Shown one piece after another: positions 52,433 through 53,805 of a DNA stretch of 53,805 nucleotides; the stretch's first letter is position 1, and each line of letters starts with the position of its first letter. The DNA is from UKL13-2 sp038236905 (GTDB taxonomy: Bacteria > Pseudomonadota > Gammaproteobacteria > Burkholderiales > Usitatibacteraceae): contig JBBRZG010000006.1 of NCBI GenBank assembly GCA_038236905.1, positions 1 to 53,805 of the forward strand. The letters run 5' to 3'. The position numbers and the translations under genes were made by a program. The notes below the pieces were generated by a model that was not told the DNA's origin, ran no database searches, and saw only the letters and a program-made list of their open reading frames with translations.

Positions 52433-52924
52433 TCAGGACGATATCTTGCGGCGATTGAAGACCACGAATGAGAGATCGAAGTTATTCTTTTCATCTTTCA
52501 GGCGCATTTCACGAGATTGTTCTTGCCAAATAGAATCGTCGATTAAGGGGAAAAAAGTATCACCCTTCAAGTCGGCATCAATTTCTGTTATGTAAAGCCG
52601 ATTAGCAGCGCCAAGCGCTTCGGCATACAGCGTAGCTCCACCAATCACAAACGGACAATCTGCCGCGCAAAGAGCAAGTGCATTATCGAGGGACGCGCAT
52701 ACTTCGATCCCCTCTGCCGTAAATGCCGTGTTCCGGCTCACCACGATATTTCGCCGATTGGGTAATGGTCGGCCAATCGACTGAAACGTTTTACGACCCA
52801 TGATAATCGGGTGGCCCGTGGTAATGCGCTTGAAATAAGCCAGTTCGGCCGGTAAATGCCATGGCATTTTATTTTCGTAGCCGATCACCCGATTTTTCGC
52901 GACCGCAACAATGAGCGACATCAT
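52433..52924 (-). CDS. folA: Dihydrofolate reductase
   Basis: A 163-residue enzyme that reduces dihydrofolate with NADPH. The N-terminus SLIVAVAKNRVIGYENKMPWHLPAELAYFK, then IIMGRKTFQSIGRPLPNRRNIVVSR and PFVIGGATLYAEAL, are standard. It recycles folate for ThyA, its upstream neighbour 18 bases away on the same strand. It is a housekeeping gene marking the end of the photosynthesis cluster. Confidence 0.96.
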   Translation of the reverse strand: MMSLIVAVAKNRVIGYENKMPWHLPAELAYFKRITTGHPIIMGRKTFQSIGRPLPNRRNIVVSRNTAFTAEGIEVCASLDNALALCAADCPFVIGGATLYAEALGAANRLYITEIDADLKGDTFFPLIDDSIWQEQSREMRLKDEKNNFDLSFVVFNRRKISS

Positions 52925-52942
52925 GGTGAGCGGTAGTGAATG

Positions 52943-53737
52943 CTAAATCGCAATCGGTGCTTTGATAGCACCGTGAGGCTCATAGCCGCTTAATACGAAA
53001 TCATCAAAACGAAAATCAAAAATACTATCCACTTCGTTGTTGAGCGTCATCTTGGGTAATGCACGGCATTCGCGGGACAATTGCTCTCTCGCCTGCTCAA
53101 GATGATTGACATAAAGATGGGCATCGCCGAGTGTGTGCACAAAATCACCTGCCTTGAGCCCTGCAATTTGGGCAATCATCATCGTTAAGAGAGCATAGGA
53201 GGCGATATTGAAGGGCACCCCAAGGAAGATGTCCGCGCTACGTTGATATAGCTGGCAGGAAAGCTTTCCATCAGCAACATAAAATTGAAAAAATGCATGA
53301 CACGGCGCAAGCGCCATTTTTGAAATATCGGACACATTCCATGCAGACACAATCAGGCGACGCGAATCCGGATTACTTTTGAGCTGCGACATGAGTTCAC
53401 TAATCTGATCAATGTGCCCACCCTCCGGGGTCGGCCATGATCGCCACTGATGGCCATAAACAGGACCCAACTCACCGCTTGCGTTCGCCCACTCATCCCA
53501 AATCGTCACGCCATTTTCTTTGAGATAGCTAACGTTTGTGTCGCCTTTCAAGAACCATAACAGTTCATGAATGATCGATTTAAGATGCATTTTTTTGGTT
53601 GTGACGAGCGGGAACCCTTTGTCGAGATCAAAACGCATTTGATAACCGAACACCGAGATAGTCCCGGTACCGGTGCGATCTGATTTTTTGATGCCATGTT
53701 CGAGCACATGACGCATTAACGCGTGATACTGCTTCAT
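52943..53737 (-). CDS. thyA: Thymidylate synthase
   Basis: A 264-residue ThyA that methylates dUMP with methylenetetrahydrofolate. The catalytic Cys is in MALAPCHAFFQFYV; other blocks are RTGTGTISVFGYQMRFDLDKGFPLVTTKKMHLKSI and SADIFLGVPFNIASYALL. Length and sequence match the short E. coli-type enzyme. It forms a thyA-folA pair. The 68 bases to the window edge show no gene. Confidence 0.97.
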   Translation of the reverse strand: MKQYHALMRHVLEHGIKKSDRTGTGTISVFGYQMRFDLDKGFPLVTTKKMHLKSIIHELLWFLKGDTNVSYLKENGVTIWDEWANASGELGPVYGHQWRSWPTPEGGHIDQISELMSQLKSNPDSRRLIVSAWNVSDISKMALAPCHAFFQFYVADGKLSCQLYQRSADIFLGVPFNIASYALLTMMIAQIAGLKAGDFVHTLGDAHLYVNHLEQAREQLSRECRALPKMTLNNEVDSIFDFRFDDFVLSGYEPHGAIKAPIAI

Positions 53738-53805
53738 ACGACTTTACGTTTGCGGCATCTTGCCCAGAAAAAAATTACTATCTGGCCCAGAGCCTAGGGT
53801 CTAAA

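Noticed and set aside
1..53805. tRNA, rRNA, CRISPR arrays or insertion sequences
   Set aside because: No tRNA-like cloverleaf, regular spacer-repeat array, transposase gene or terminal-repeat element was seen.

Overview
The window is most of a photosynthesis gene cluster (PGC) of a purple bacterium with a type-II (quinone) reaction centre. It carries a complete set for bacteriochlorophyll a synthesis from magnesium chelatase onward: bchD (cut by the left edge), bchO, bchH, bchM, acsF, bchLNB, bchF, bchXYZ, bchC, bchG and bchP. It also has carotenoid genes crtE, B, I, C, D, A and F, the puf and puh structural operons, assembly factors, and the regulators ppaA/aerR and ppsR/crtJ. The oxygen-dependent cyclase acsF, the absence of bchE and LH2 (puc) genes here, and the flanking thyA-folA and DUF3422 genes suggest an aerobic or facultatively aerobic phototroph. 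The order bchFNBHLM-lhaA-puhABC-acsF-puhE and the housekeeping flank look betaproteobacterial (Burkholderiales-like). Base composition looks moderate (mid-50s % G+C by eye). A gammaproteobacterium is not excluded, and the genus cannot be told from the sequence.

Layout. 1-3.8 kb (+): bchD, bchO, crtI and a small membrane protein. 3.8-8.7 kb: genes not tied to photosynthesis (a serine hydrolase, a secreted protein, a CadC-like winged-helix/TPR regulator split by one in-frame TAA, and a TonB-C protein). 9.0-16.7 kb (+): crtE-bchCXYZ-crtB and a CPBP-like membrane protein. 16.8-20.0 kb (-): crtA-crtD-crtC with unusually deep overlap of crtD and crtC. 20.2-26.1 kb (+): crtF, a candidate small ORF, pufB, an unassigned small membrane ORF, pufA, pufL, pufM, pufC, closed by a clear terminator. 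26.6-28.6 kb (-): an M61-type peptidase. 28.9-43.5 kb (-): the long superoperon bchF-N-B-H-L-M-lhaA-puhA-B-C-acsF-puhE, read from right to left, with many ATGA/TAATG overlaps. 43.5-50.5 kb (+): ppaA, ppsR, bchG, a PucC-family transporter, bchP, tspO. 50.7-53.8 kb: DUF3422 gene, a small membrane protein, then folA and thyA (-).

How it works together. The bch genes turn protoporphyrin IX into bacteriochlorophyll a. CrtE/B/I/C/D/F/A make spheroidene- or spirilloxanthin-series carotenoids with keto forms. PufL/M/PuhA form the reaction centre, PufB/A the LH1 ring and PufC the tetrahaem donor. LhaA, PuhB, PuhC and PuhE assist assembly. PpsR and its cobalamin-binding partner PpaA/AerR probably control the cluster: exact TGT-N12-ACA boxes precede crtE and the puf region, and two overlapping one-mismatch boxes lie in a symmetric divergent promoter between bchF and ppaA.

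The most unusual points are a single-span membrane ORF between pufB and pufA that resembles an LH1 beta chain but has Asn where beta has its chlorophyll-binding His; a PufC fused to a C-terminal OmpA-like domain; an ORF stop-start coupled to pufB; a crtC with no standard start codon near its conserved N-terminus; and the nonsense codon in the split regulator.
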